A stretch of 64,000 nt of DNA from Lentisphaera profundi (GTDB lineage Bacteria > Verrucomicrobiota > Lentisphaeria > Lentisphaerales > Lentisphaeraceae): contig NZ_CP117812.1 in assembly GCF_028728065.1 (NCBI RefSeq), positions 62,001-126,000 on the forward strand, read 5' to 3'. The notes under the pieces are model-generated. The model was not told the origin of the DNA and did no database searches. It worked only from the letters and a program-made list of their open reading frames with translations. The position numbers and the translations under genes are program-made. Of this stretch, positions 53,823 through 63,521 are shown piece after piece. Numbering within the stretch: the stretch's first letter is position 1; every line of letters begins with the position of its first letter.

Positions 53823-55064
53823 ATGAAGATATTATTAGCAGGAGTTCCGTTTGGCAGAAACAATATTGGAGATGAAGCCATTTTAGAGGGCATGGTCACC
53901 ATGCTTAGGTCTATAGAGCCCGCTGTCGAAATATGTGTTAGCACAGACATGCAAAAGGAGACGCGTGATGTCCTAAATGTAGAGACCTGTCCACTCCTAG
54001 GTTTTAGTCATGTCGATTATTCAAGAGAAGAAGCAGAAAGCATTATTCAGCAACAGGACCTCTTTATTTGGAGTGGCGCAACGGGGCTCTCGGATTACCC
54101 CGATGATGCCATGACTTTAGTCAGTATTTGTCGCAAAGTAAATACACCAGTAGTTATTTTTGGAACGGGGATGAATAGCGAATTAAACCCTGCAAAATTT
54201 CAGCTGCAGGCAGGGCGAAAAAAAGATCTCTTTAGGAAGTTAAGTCAGCTTACTTTTGGTACAGTCGATTTCTCGTACATCTATGAAAAAAGAAAGCTTG
54301 CCACAATGCTAGCAACAATGAAAGCCAATTTAGCTTATCCGCGTCTCATAGCATTGAGAAATGAAGATAGTCAACAAAACTTGAAGACTCATTGCCCCGG
54401 AATAAAATCACAATTAGGTGTAGACCTTGCTTTGGTACTGGATAGTGATGAGAGTGTGTTTGAGCGTTTGGATAAACACACCCAAGAACTCTTAGGGCAA
54501 GATAGGAAAAAAATTGGTCTTTGTATTTCGGCTCAACGTCAGCTTAATAATCTTGATGAATTTGCCGCTAGAGTGGATGAATGGATCGTAAAATATGAAG
54601 CCAATGTATTTTTAATTGCGATGAATCCAATAACAGATGCGGCACTTATGGAGACGATTAGAAAGCAATTAAGAAATAAGCAAAATTGCACCTTGGTAAA
54701 AGCATGTCTTCAGCCCCGAGAAGTTGTAGCACTCAGTGCTCGCATGGATACAGTGATTAGTAGCCGTTTACATCTACTCATTCTTGCGTCAATTAATCAC
54801 GTTCCACTAATTGGAATTAGTCGTGGTAGTAAAGTTGACACCTTTTTGAAACGTTTTGGTCTCCAATCGTGTGGATCTGTAGAAGCTGTAGACTTAGCAA
54901 AGATAGATACTGAACTTAAGAAATTCTTTAATAATCCTTTAGAGTTTAAGCTCAAAAGTAAGAAAGTTCGTGCGCAAATGTTAAATAATCAAAAAGTGGC
55001 ACTGGATATGCTTCATCATGTTTTACATGAAATAAAGGAGAATATCCATGCCTGTACAGCTTAA
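53823..55064 (+). CDS. Polysaccharide pyruvyl transferase family protein
   Basis: The 413-residue protein matches PF04230 (CsaB/WcaK-like): GVPFGRNNIGDEAILEGMVTML at the start, FIWSGATGLSDYPDD, VIFGTGMNSELNP, and near the end VISSRLHLLILASINHVPLIGISRGSKVDTFLKRFG. Members add pyruvate ketals to sugars of surface polymers, giving them acidity. AGGAG precedes ATG 53823. The next gene begins within its last codons. Confidence 0.9.
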   Translation: MKILLAGVPFGRNNIGDEAILEGMVTMLRSIEPAVEICVSTDMQKETRDVLNVETCPLLGFSHVDYSREEAESIIQQQDLFIWSGATGLSDYPDDAMTLVSICRKVNTPVVIFGTGMNSELNPAKFQLQAGRKKDLFRKLSQLTFGTVDFSYIYEKRKLATMLATMKANLAYPRLIALRNEDSQQNLKTHCPGIKSQLGVDLALVLDSDESVFERLDKHTQELLGQDRKKIGLCISAQRQLNNLDEFAARVDEWIVKYEANVFLIAMNPITDAALMETIRKQLRNKQNCTLVKACLQPREVVALSARMDTVISSRLHLLILASINHVPLIGISRGSKVDTFLKRFGLQSCGSVEAVDLAKIDTELKKFFNNPLEFKLKSKKVRAQMLNNQKVALDMLHHVLHEIKENIHACTA

Positions 55065-56300
55065 CAGTGTTTATCACATAGCCCGTCGTTTTGTCCTCGA
55101 TAAATGGGGCGGAACCGAAGCGGTAGTTTATAACTATTGCAGTGAATTAAATAAGAGAGGAATCACTAATCAAGTTTTCACCACAAATATTTTTGTGATA
55201 CAGCAGATGAGAATATAAATGGTGTTCGTATTAGTCGTTTTTCTTATGTTTTTCCCTGGCTCTTTCTGAGTAAAGAAGCGAAAGAAAAACTTAAACTCAA
55301 GGGTGGTAGCCCGCTCTGTATGCCGATGTTTTTCCGACTCTTATTTGGGAAGAGTCCCTCGATCATACATACACATGTACAACATCGTTTAGGTGGTATT
55401 GCGAGAACAGTAGCGAAATTAAAAAAAATCCCCTATGTAGTGAGCCTTCATGGTAATTATTTGACCCTACCGCAATCAGAAGCGACAAAAATGATGAAGC
55501 CCTTTAAAGGGAAACTTGAATGGGGAAAAGTTTTTGGCTTTATCTTTGGCGCGCGAAAAACAGTCTCTGATGCCGATGCCGTTATCTGTGTTGATCGCAA
55601 TGAATATGATAAACTAACAGAACTTTATCCGCACAAGCATATTGTTTATATGCCCAATGGAGTGGAAATTGAAAAATTTGCAGGGCATACGGGCCAAGCC
55701 TTTAAAGATAAAATCAATTTAAAGAGTGACGAAGAGTATATACTCTGTTTATCACGTATTGATTTTCAGAAAAATCAGCGACTTTTGATTAAAGCTTTCG
55801 CAGAATACAGCAAAAACCATACAAAGCATAAACTACTTATTGTGGGTCCCATTACAGTAGAAGATTATCACCATAAAATTCTGCAGGATATAAGGGATTA
55901 TAATCTCGAAGATAAAGTCATCATCATACCAGGATTTGAGCCTAACGACCCGATGCTTGCAGAAGCCTATGCAGGAGCTGATTTTTTTGTTCTGCCCTCT
56001 CGTCATGAACCCTTTGGTATCGTAATTTTAGAAGCGTGGGCTTCAGGAACACCAGTAATTGCTTCAAGACTACCTGGTATAGAGGCCTTCAGTTCTGACA
56101 AGGAAAATATCGTACATTTTGAGAGTGAAGATTCAGCTGATCTTCTCCTTAAAATGAATAGTCTAGATGATGAATCTTTTAAAAATAATATTCAAGTAGC
56201 AGCCACTCTAGAGGTCCAAAATTATAGTTGGTCTCATGTGGTTTCGGAACTACAGAATCTTTATCAAATACTGATTGCCGCTAAGGGAGGTCTCAAATGA
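55048..56300 (+). pseudogene. Glycosyltransferase family 4 protein, frameshifted near its N terminus
   Basis: AAGGAG seven bases before ATG 55048 begins a frame that reads YHIARRFVLDKWGGTEAVVYNYCSELNKRG, a GT4 acceptor-domain start, and stops at 55218. From about 55195 another frame reads DTADENINGVRISRFSYVFPWLF and goes on to a normal GT4 end (LSRIDFQKNQRLLIKAF, FVLPSRHEPFGIVILEAWASGTPVIASRLPG). One T added to the five-T run at 55190-55194 joins them as TTNIFCDTADEN. Internal initiation at 55320 would give a protein lacking the N terminus. Sequencing error, mutation or phase variation are all possible. Confidence 0.85.
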
Positions 56301-57433
56301 ATATAGCCTTATCATCTTTTGTACTTCAACAAGGTAAAAGCGGGGTTGCTCGCTACATAATAGACTTGGTGAAAGCCATGAATGGGGTCAATAATTTGGA
56401 AAACATAAAGTTATTGCTTCCTGAAAATGATAGTCACCTCATTGAACGTGATAGCAATTTATCTTTTAATATTTCAAAAGCTTGTGTAGCTAATCCAGTA
56501 TTGAATATTTTATGGCACAACACCTATTTACCGATGTCTAATCTACTCAATTCAGTTGATCTCTTGCATGTGCCTAGCTACAGACGAATTCCCTTTGTAA
56601 AAAAATGTCCTCTCATTGCAACTGTCCATGACTTAGCCACGTTTAATATTGATGGCAAGTATGATAAAATGAGAATGTTCTATAATCGTAAGATAGTCCC
56701 AAGTCTTATTAGACGTTGTGATCGTCTGATCACAGTAAGTGAATTTTCAAAGAATGATATTGTGAAATTCATTGGTTACGATGCCGATAAAATAGATGTC
56801 ATCTATTCAGGGATAGATCACCAACTTTTTTATCCTCGAAATAAAGATCACGCAAAAGCAATAATCGCTAAAGAATATGGCTTTGAAGCACCTTTTTTCA
56901 CTTATGTTTCTCGGATTGAACCCAAGGGGAAAAACCATTTTCGACTCTTAGAGGCCTTTGAAAAATTCAAGAAAAGACATCCGAGTGATTACAAACTTTT
57001 ACTCGTAGGATCTGATTGGAATGGAGCCGAAGCATTTCATAGACGCGTTGCGGACTCTCCCGTTAAAGATGATGTGGTTTTTACTGGCTTTATTGCGAAT
57101 GAAATGCTACCCATAATTTATTCGGCCGCAGAACTCTGTGTCTATCCGTCATTATTTGAAGGTTTTGGTTTTCCTGTTATCGAAGCTATGGCCTGCGGAG
57201 CTCCCGTTATTTGTTCGAATACGAGTTCTTTACGTGAAATCTCAATTGATCGAGTTCCCAACTTTGATCCTTATAATGTGGATGAAATTTACACTTGTAT
57301 GAGAGATACTATAGGCAAGCAAGATTTTAATCAAGATATTAATAAAAATCTTGCATATGCAAAGACTTTCCGCTGGGAAAATACGGCCCAGAATGTGGTG
57401 AGCTCTTATGAAAAATGTTTAGCCAGTATCTAG
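56297..57433 (+). CDS. Glycosyltransferase family 4 protein
   Basis: A 378-residue GT-B enzyme. The N-terminal domain opens MNIALSSFVLQQGKSGVARYIIDL; the C-terminal half has FTYVSRIEPKGKNHFRLLEAF, VFTGFIANEMLPIIYSAAELCVYPSLFEGFGFPVIEAMACGAPVICSNTSSLREI, with the EGFGxPxxEA donor-site motif. It overlaps the preceding gene by ATGA with GGGAGG upstream. Confidence 0.92.
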   Translation: MNIALSSFVLQQGKSGVARYIIDLVKAMNGVNNLENIKLLLPENDSHLIERDSNLSFNISKACVANPVLNILWHNTYLPMSNLLNSVDLLHVPSYRRIPFVKKCPLIATVHDLATFNIDGKYDKMRMFYNRKIVPSLIRRCDRLITVSEFSKNDIVKFIGYDADKIDVIYSGIDHQLFYPRNKDHAKAIIAKEYGFEAPFFTYVSRIEPKGKNHFRLLEAFEKFKKRHPSDYKLLLVGSDWNGAEAFHRRVADSPVKDDVVFTGFIANEMLPIIYSAAELCVYPSLFEGFGFPVIEAMACGAPVICSNTSSLREISIDRVPNFDPYNVDEIYTCMRDTIGKQDFNQDINKNLAYAKTFRWENTAQNVVSSYEKCLASI

Positions 57434-57445
57434 GAGGGTAGAGCA

Positions 57446-58501
57446 ATGACAGCAAGTTTAAAATCTACGATTAAATTCTATCTGAATTTTGTACCAACAT
57501 ATCTAGCCTTATACAGGCAGGTACTTTATGATTGGCACCGTTTTAAGAAATACTCATCTTATAGCATGTCTATTTTTTTTCTGCAATCCAACGGTCGCGT
57601 TAAAACTGCGGAACAACTTTCTGCCTTGGTTCAAGCAGATGCACATAAAATTGAAAAGGCTTTAGCCATTACAAATCCACGTCCAGGATTTGGCGTGGCA
57701 GTGGTAAAACGCCTTAGAAAAAACATGCTTGAGTACTACCACCGTTTTAACTTTAATTCACGTCTAGAAATAGCGTATAGTACACTTCTTAAATATATTG
57801 ATTTCAATAAAAAACAGCAAAGTCTGGATGAAGATCTGGAGCAACTTATTCTACAAATTGAAGAAGAAATTACAGAGCTTAAAATGCTCGATCACAAGGC
57901 TGCGGGGCTCATTGAATTTAGTAAAAAAGACTACCATCAAAATAGTAAAAAAGACCTTGAGAACTTTTTTATGGGGCGTTATTCCATTCGTCAATTTTCG
58001 GATGAAGAAGTATCCATGGCGCTCTTAAAGAAAGCTGTACAATTAGCAGCGAAAACTCCTAGTGTATGCAATCGCCAGTCCTACCATGCTTTCATATTTC
58101 AAGGCCGTGAAAAAGCTCAGAGTGTTCTTTCTTATCAGTTGGGAAATCGGGGTTTTGGAGAACAGGTCGATTCTGTGATTACAGTGACAGCGGATTTATC
58201 CTGTTTTTTCTCAGCTACTGAGCGCAATCAAGCTTGGATTGATGGAGGGCTCTATGCAATGAGTCTAATGTATGCCTTACATTCTCTTGGCCTAGGTTGC
58301 TGTCCTCTTAACTGGAGTGTTGAGCCCAAAAGAGATTGCGCATTAAAAGATGCTTCGGGAATTTCCCATTCACATTCAATCATTATGATGATTGCCATTG
58401 GTCATTTACAAGACAATTTTAAAGTGGCAAAATCTAAACGTAAACCAATGAATGAGCTATGCACTGTGATCGAATCGCCCATTAAAGCAAGCTCCTTATA
58501 A
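57446..58501 (+). CDS. Nitroreductase-family protein
   Basis: A 351-residue protein whose C-terminal 190 residues are a nitroreductase FMN fold: RYSIRQFSDEEV, AAKTPSVCNRQSYHAFIF, WIDGGLYAMSLMYALHSLGLGCCPLNWS, IGHLQDN. The N-terminal 160 residues are helical and specific to this subgroup. Such proteins occur at the ends of EPS clusters, where their reaction is unknown. AGGAGG lies upstream of ATG 57446. It is the last gene of the rightward operon, followed by a terminator. Confidence 0.85.
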   Translation: MTASLKSTIKFYLNFVPTYLALYRQVLYDWHRFKKYSSYSMSIFFLQSNGRVKTAEQLSALVQADAHKIEKALAITNPRPGFGVAVVKRLRKNMLEYYHRFNFNSRLEIAYSTLLKYIDFNKKQQSLDEDLEQLILQIEEEITELKMLDHKAAGLIEFSKKDYHQNSKKDLENFFMGRYSIRQFSDEEVSMALLKKAVQLAAKTPSVCNRQSYHAFIFQGREKAQSVLSYQLGNRGFGEQVDSVITVTADLSCFFSATERNQAWIDGGLYAMSLMYALHSLGLGCCPLNWSVEPKRDCALKDASGISHSHSIIMMIAIGHLQDNFKVAKSKRKPMNELCTVIESPIKASSL

Positions 58502-58556
58502 GGCCTAAATATAAGGGATAAGACAATTTAGTACTAGAGTATATTTGATTAAACTC

Positions 58557-58591
58557 AAAAGAGCCGGAACATGATATTTCTCGGCTCTTTT
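58557..58591. terminator. Bidirectional terminator
   Basis: AAAAGAGCCG (58557-58566) and CGGCTCTTTT (58582-58591) form a ten-pair stem with a 15-base loop and A/T runs on both sides. It lies between the convergent nitroreductase-like and PhoD-like genes and can serve both. Confidence 0.85.
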
Positions 58592-58606
58592 AAAGAATTC
58601 TTGAGT

Positions 58607-60541
58607 TTATTTTAATTCGACCGCAATAGTTTGTGAAGAATTGGTTTGAAGAGATTTCTGTGACCATTGGTCGGCTTTGCCAAGCCCCGCTTTGATGGTG
58701 TATTTTCCTTGGGCATATACGGGAGCAGAAAATTCTTTGCCTTGAATACGGCGGGTATAGAGGATCTCACCAGTAGCTTCTTCAATCACTTGGACCACGG
58801 GGTTCTCGATATTAAAACTTAGCGTAGGTAAATGACCGACGATTTTACGACCATCATTTTCTTCCATTTGGAAAGAAATGGGCCAGCCGGGGAATTGTAC
58901 GGAATCACCTTTGCGAACATCGCAAAAACGTGGCCAGCATTCAAAGGTAACCTTGTTATTAGATTTATTGAAACGAACGAGACCATAACCATCGGCGCGA
59001 GAAGTTCTGTTGTTGCGCAGTTCACGCATAGTAGCGTACTTGGGATTGGCATAAGCAAGCATGGTGACTTTGTTTCCAAGACCATCGAGGTAATCACCTG
59101 TCCAGGGGAGGGGACCATCGATCTTTTCGCCACTACCTGCTTGTTCATTTTCCGGCCACCACCAGCGACCATAAATTGTATTGACGAGAGCCGGGTTAGT
59201 GAAGGCGTAGGGACCATCGCGGAAGTTGTCGATACCATGTTGTACAGAAACACCGAGATGTTGATCTCCACAGAGGTGAGTCGCTAGACCACGGCGAATT
59301 TCGCGGAGGGCATTATTACGGCCCGTTTGTGGCCAAGCATTAGAATCTAGGTCAGCTAGCAAGCGATTTTTGAGTTTACCGTGCTTGTGAACTGCACCCG
59401 TGAAAGCCGTTTGAGAAAGGACAGCTTTCATTTGAGCTCCCGTCCAGTCTTGACTCCATTGATTAAGAAATTTAAGCTGACGGTCACCTAATAGTTTCAA
59501 GCCTGGTAAGTCCACGGCTTCGCGATCGTAACTTGGATCATTGATGTGATCTGGACGGGGACCCATTTTTGGAATGGTGCCTTTGGGACCCGTTTTAAAT
59601 TTACGGTCTTCAATAATGGCAAAATCGATACCACCTACATTGAGATCGGTATAGTAAACGCCAATACCATGTTTGATTGGTGTAGGATCATAGGCATCGG
59701 GAAGATTAAAAGTTTGTTGACGTTCCACCATTTTAACGTATGAGCTTGGATAGTAATATCCACCAGAACTACCATCAGTATGATCGGCTACCGTACCGCC
59801 ATTGCCCCAAAAATTGGCTTGGCCAATATCGTGATCATCAGGAATCATAATAGTGGGGCGATCTTTCATGATTTCGGCAAACTGCACACCAAATTGCAGG
59901 AAGGCATAAGTATGTTCTTTATGGTTATAGCTTTGATCCCCAGCAAAAAAGAGTAGGTCGGGATTGTGAACTTTTAGGTTTTTGATGTATTCGGCGCGCT
60001 GATAGGGAGTTTCATCATGGGGAGAATTACAGGACATGGAAGCCACGGTAATTTCTTTTTTATCTTTGGGGTCGCTGCGGAAAGTTCCTTCGAAAGTAGA
60101 GAGCTCACCAAGTTTAACGCGGTAATCAACAGTTTTTGAACTATCCCAATTTTCGATGCGGAAGTGCGAGTCCCAGCCGGGGTAGAGAACGGGCTGAGTA
60201 GCCAGTTTTTTCCACTGACCCTTTTCTTTAATTTCTAAAGTGATTGATTTGGGTTCTTCGGGTAAGAGTGGAAAGCATTGTAACGTGAGTTTGAGAACGC
60301 CGTGATCCTGAGCATAAAAAGCAAAGCCAATGGCTTTGGAGCGTTCGCGTTCAGCAATGAACTTTTGATGGATGTTATTCGCTTTCTTTTCCCACCATTT
60401 ACCCGTGGTAAGAGTTTCGAGGACTTTTGCTCTAGCGGAGTCACCAAAAGGCAAGGGATTATAATCTATACTAGAGGCGGATAAATTGACGGAGCTCAAT
60501 AAGCTCAGGCTTAAGCCGAGCAGGGACATTTTAAAGTTCAT
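58607..60541 (-). CDS. PhoD-like alkaline phosphatase, exported
   Basis: A 644-residue protein with a signal peptide (MNFKMSLLGLSLSLLSSVNLSA) and a PhoD-type metallophosphatase core (PF09423-like): SCNSPHDETPYQRAEYI, DLLFFAGDQSY, MIPDDHDIGQANFWGN and THLCGDQHLGV carry the expected Asp, Asn and His metal ligands. It should release phosphate from phosphodiesters or phosphomonoesters in the periplasm, useful in the sea. ATG 60541 has AAGGAA five bases upstream; a frame reaching back to 60670 runs through repeat DNA and was rejected. Confidence 0.88.
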   Translation of the reverse strand: MNFKMSLLGLSLSLLSSVNLSASSIDYNPLPFGDSARAKVLETLTTGKWWEKKANNIHQKFIAERERSKAIGFAFYAQDHGVLKLTLQCFPLLPEEPKSITLEIKEKGQWKKLATQPVLYPGWDSHFRIENWDSSKTVDYRVKLGELSTFEGTFRSDPKDKKEITVASMSCNSPHDETPYQRAEYIKNLKVHNPDLLFFAGDQSYNHKEHTYAFLQFGVQFAEIMKDRPTIMIPDDHDIGQANFWGNGGTVADHTDGSSGGYYYPSSYVKMVERQQTFNLPDAYDPTPIKHGIGVYYTDLNVGGIDFAIIEDRKFKTGPKGTIPKMGPRPDHINDPSYDREAVDLPGLKLLGDRQLKFLNQWSQDWTGAQMKAVLSQTAFTGAVHKHGKLKNRLLADLDSNAWPQTGRNNALREIRRGLATHLCGDQHLGVSVQHGIDNFRDGPYAFTNPALVNTIYGRWWWPENEQAGSGEKIDGPLPWTGDYLDGLGNKVTMLAYANPKYATMRELRNNRTSRADGYGLVRFNKSNNKVTFECWPRFCDVRKGDSVQFPGWPISFQMEENDGRKIVGHLPTLSFNIENPVVQVIEEATGEILYTRRIQGKEFSAPVYAQGKYTIKAGLGKADQWSQKSLQTNSSQTIAVELK

Positions 60542-60576
60542 ATTTTTCCTTATTATTTTACGATTACCAATAAAGT

Positions 60577-60626
60577 GGGGCAAAGCCCCTAATCGCCTGG
60601 TCAAGGAATGGCAATTCCTTGCTGGG
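60577..60626. repeat. Dispersed hairpin repeat, copy B
   Basis: GGGGCAAAGCCCC (60577-60589) and the 33-base core at 60594-60626 (hairpin CAAGGAA-TGGCAA-TTCCTTG) match the elements at 17481-17493 and 17445-17477. Here the small hairpin comes before the core instead of after it. Core identity is 29 of 33; the stem changes are complementary. It lies just upstream of the PhoD-like gene's start. Confidence 0.82.
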
Positions 60627-60841
60627 GGAGCTCGAGGGGGACAGCATCCCACTCGTATGCAGAGCATCATGACCTTTATGCTGGTTAATCGTGTATTATT
60701 TTAAGTTCACTATAAAAAACGCATGTCAAATGAAAATCCTTACAAAAGAATGGATTTTTTATCTACATAAAGGTATTTGCAGGGTTGAGTTAAATCTTGC
60801 GTAGACTTATTCAAAAGTATGTAAAGTTAATCAAGTAGAGT

Positions 60842-62329
60842 TTAATAGGCCTGTTTTTTGAAGGTCTTTTTTTCGTAGGCTTCCCAAGAATGCTTGGCTC
60901 GGCTTTTACCCACGTATTCATATTCATCAAAAATATCGGGATTGGAGCCCATGCGCGGGTCATTGGTCGCCTTGAGTTTCTTACTTAGCTGATTCCATAG
61001 TTTATTTTTGATTGAGGCATACTCCGGGTTTGAAGCGAGGTTATGGATGCACTCGGAATCTTGGTCAATACGATAGAGTTCCTCTTTGGCGCGTTTGGCC
61101 ATGACGAAGTTATAAAATTTATCTTTGCCTTGATTATGAAGTTCTAAAATGAGACTTTTCGTGGGTGAGCTATCGATATTGGTATAGCCAGTTTCAGGAT
61201 TTCCCGAGGGCCAGCGATCTTCGGCGAAGTTGTGAATATAAAGGAATTTCTCGGTGCGGATAGCACGAACGGGATAGCCTTTGTCACCTTCGCGTCCGAG
61301 GTCATGATTTTCGCGACCGACGCAAACAAAGTTTCTTTCGGGTTTAATGAAGCCACTCTTATTAGCGTGGAAAATATCGAGGAAACTTTTGCCACTCATT
61401 TCTTTGGGAATCGCAATTCCTGCGGCTTCGAGGAAAGTGGGGGCTAGATCAATATTACTGACGAAGTCTTTGACCACGGCGCCACCTTTGTGGACTTTGC
61501 CCCAGCGTGCTACCATGGGTAAGTGAATATCATCATCGTAGATTTGGCCTTTGATGCGCGGGAAAGGAGCGCCATTATCTGAAAAAGCGATAATGAGGGT
61601 ATTATCCAATTCACCGATCTCTTCTAAGTGTTGGATGATTTGTCCGAGGTGATGGTCGTACCAATTGATTTCTAAGGCGTAGTCAAGAAGATCATTGCGC
61701 ACATCAGCATGGTCGGGGTAATAAGCAGGGACTTTAACTGAAGCGGGATCCAAGCCAGATTGAGCACCTGAATTTTTTGTGTAGCCGCGATGCGGTTCTT
61801 TGGCACCATACCAGAAACAAAAGGGCTGATCGGCTTTTTTAACCTTGAGAAAATCTTTGAAATTGGCCGTGTAATCAATATTGCTGATAGCTTTTGTAGG
61901 GCCGACATTTTTAATTTTATTCCAAGCCTGACCCGCAGGATTATTTTTGCGAACATTATTATAGCGTCCGGGCCCCCAGCCTTTGCCAGTATAGCCCACA
62001 TGATAGCCACTTACTTCTAGAAGATCTGTATAGGGAATTATGTTCTTGGGCCACTGACTCCAGTGAATCGCTGCCTCCTGCATTTCCCAAAAGTTACGTC
62101 CGCCGAGAGTTGAAGCTCGAGAGGGCCCACACTTAGGATTGCTCACAAAAGCATTTTGAAAGAGGATTCCTTCTTTTGCGAGACGATCGAGATGAGGTGT
62201 TTTCACCCAAGTATCACCAAAGCAAGCAGCATGGGACATATCATCCGCAATCGCGAATAAAATATTGGGACGCTCGCTCGCCATGAGTGAAGAAAAGAGA
62301 AAACTGCTTAACAATAAAAACTTGTACAT
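60842..62329 (-). CDS. Exported type I sulfatase
   Basis: A 495-residue formylglycine sulfatase with a signal peptide (MYKFLLLSSFLFSSLMA). The FGly site is Cys67 in CGPSRASTLGG (CxPSR type), so it needs a formylglycine-generating enzyme. Calcium ligands Asp29 and Asp30 are in FAIADDMSH, and FSDNGAPF holds the later ligands. It would desulfate sulfated polysaccharides or glycans; the substrate subfamily was not determined. Such sulfatases are abundant in marine PVC bacteria. AAAGGTG lies before ATG 62329. Confidence 0.93.
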   Translation of the reverse strand: MYKFLLLSSFLFSSLMASERPNILFAIADDMSHAACFGDTWVKTPHLDRLAKEGILFQNAFVSNPKCGPSRASTLGGRNFWEMQEAAIHWSQWPKNIIPYTDLLEVSGYHVGYTGKGWGPGRYNNVRKNNPAGQAWNKIKNVGPTKAISNIDYTANFKDFLKVKKADQPFCFWYGAKEPHRGYTKNSGAQSGLDPASVKVPAYYPDHADVRNDLLDYALEINWYDHHLGQIIQHLEEIGELDNTLIIAFSDNGAPFPRIKGQIYDDDIHLPMVARWGKVHKGGAVVKDFVSNIDLAPTFLEAAGIAIPKEMSGKSFLDIFHANKSGFIKPERNFVCVGRENHDLGREGDKGYPVRAIRTEKFLYIHNFAEDRWPSGNPETGYTNIDSSPTKSLILELHNQGKDKFYNFVMAKRAKEELYRIDQDSECIHNLASNPEYASIKNKLWNQLSKKLKATNDPRMGSNPDIFDEYEYVGKSRAKHSWEAYEKKTFKKQAY

Positions 62330-62516
62330 GAAAAATCACCTTTAATGAGGATTAGAAACTGAATTAAGATACGTATCTAAACGTTGAGTATTACAAAGAT
62401 CTATACAGTTCATATAAAAAGCGTTCGCAGATTTTTATAGATCTTGCGTTTAAAATCAATAAATTGATGTTCTTACTGTTTATGATATGATGGTTTAATT
62501 AAACAGGAGCTCAGAC

Positions 62517-63485
62517 GTGAAATTCATATTTACCCTCTTCATTTTCGTATTATTATCCGCATGTACAAGCCTTAGTGAAAACCAGGATTCGCATACAAGC
62601 ACTGTACTTAATGAGCCGGTATTGATTATTGACGATATCAAATTGCGTGGTGAATTTGAAAAGAAAATGACTACGCTCTTCAAAGAGGGTACGCCTAGCA
62701 CACATGAAAAACTTCAGCAAGAGCTTTCTCGAAAAACGTGTAAATTGGAACTGCCGTCGGCAGGGATATTAAATCTTACTCCAGCAGAAATTTATCAGCA
62801 TCGTGTTAAAAGTACGGTGATGGTGGGAGTCCTCTACAATTGTAAAAGTAAGACATGCAAAAAGATCCACAGTAGTATTGCTTCTGGCGTTATTATTCAT
62901 GAAGATGGTATCGTCGTCACCAATTATCATGTGGTAGATAGTAAACAAACTAATCTCAAAGGCATGGGTGTAATGACTGCTGATGGTCACGCTTTCCTTG
63001 TAGATGAGGTCTTAGCGGCAGACAAAGTAAATGATATTGCGATCCTTAAACTTAAAGCCGCATCGGATTTAACGGCAGTACCGATTTCCCGTGATGAGCC
63101 TGTGGGTAATTCTGTTACACTTATTACTCATCCTATGGGGAAGTTTTACACCCTGACTCAAGGCTATGTATCACGGTACCATGTGGGAAAGGATAAGCGT
63201 TGCATAATGAATATCACCGCGGATTATGCAAAAGGTTCCAGTGGAGGTCCTGTTTTCAATAATCGTGGTGATCTGATCGGTCTCGTTTCGAGTACCTTTT
63301 CAATTGCGTATACCAATGTACCGTTGGTCACTGATGGTGAAACTAAATCCTTGGCAATGAAGAGTGGAAATGATAAAAAGCAGGCAATGTATAATGGTCG
63401 CCCAGTAATACTGGGGCTAAACCATCAGATGACCGTAAAGAATACAGTACCCTCACGTGCAATTCTTAAGCTAATTGAGAAGTAA
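62517..63485 (+). CDS. HtrA-type trypsin-like serine protease, lipoprotein
   Basis: The 322-residue protein starts with a lipobox (MKFIFTLFIFVLLSACTS, Cys16) and has a chymotrypsin-fold protease domain with a full triad: His138 in TNYHVVDS, Asp173 in VNDIAIL and Ser242 in GSSGGPVFN. No PDZ domain follows, so it is not a complete DegP/HtrA. It probably acts at the periplasmic face of a membrane. The start is GTG 62517 with AGGAG eight bases upstream. Confidence 0.88.
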   Translation: MKFIFTLFIFVLLSACTSLSENQDSHTSTVLNEPVLIIDDIKLRGEFEKKMTTLFKEGTPSTHEKLQQELSRKTCKLELPSAGILNLTPAEIYQHRVKSTVMVGVLYNCKSKTCKKIHSSIASGVIIHEDGIVVTNYHVVDSKQTNLKGMGVMTADGHAFLVDEVLAADKVNDIAILKLKAASDLTAVPISRDEPVGNSVTLITHPMGKFYTLTQGYVSRYHVGKDKRCIMNITADYAKGSSGGPVFNNRGDLIGLVSSTFSIAYTNVPLVTDGETKSLAMKSGNDKKQAMYNGRPVILGLNHQMTVKNTVPSRAILKLIEK

Positions 63486-63494
63486 GTAAGGGAG

Positions 63495-63510
63495 TGCCTT
63501 ATCAGGCACA
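63495..63510. terminator. Short hairpin between convergent genes
   Basis: GTGCCT-TATC-AGGCAC is a six-pair hairpin ten bases after the protease stop codon. It lacks a T-run, so it is only a weak terminator candidate. Confidence 0.35.
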
Positions 63511-63521
63511 TGATCGTTGAA

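Noticed and set aside
60542-60670. N-terminal extension of the PhoD-like protein
   Set aside because: The extension is translated repeat DNA; the signal peptide starts at the ATG at 60541.
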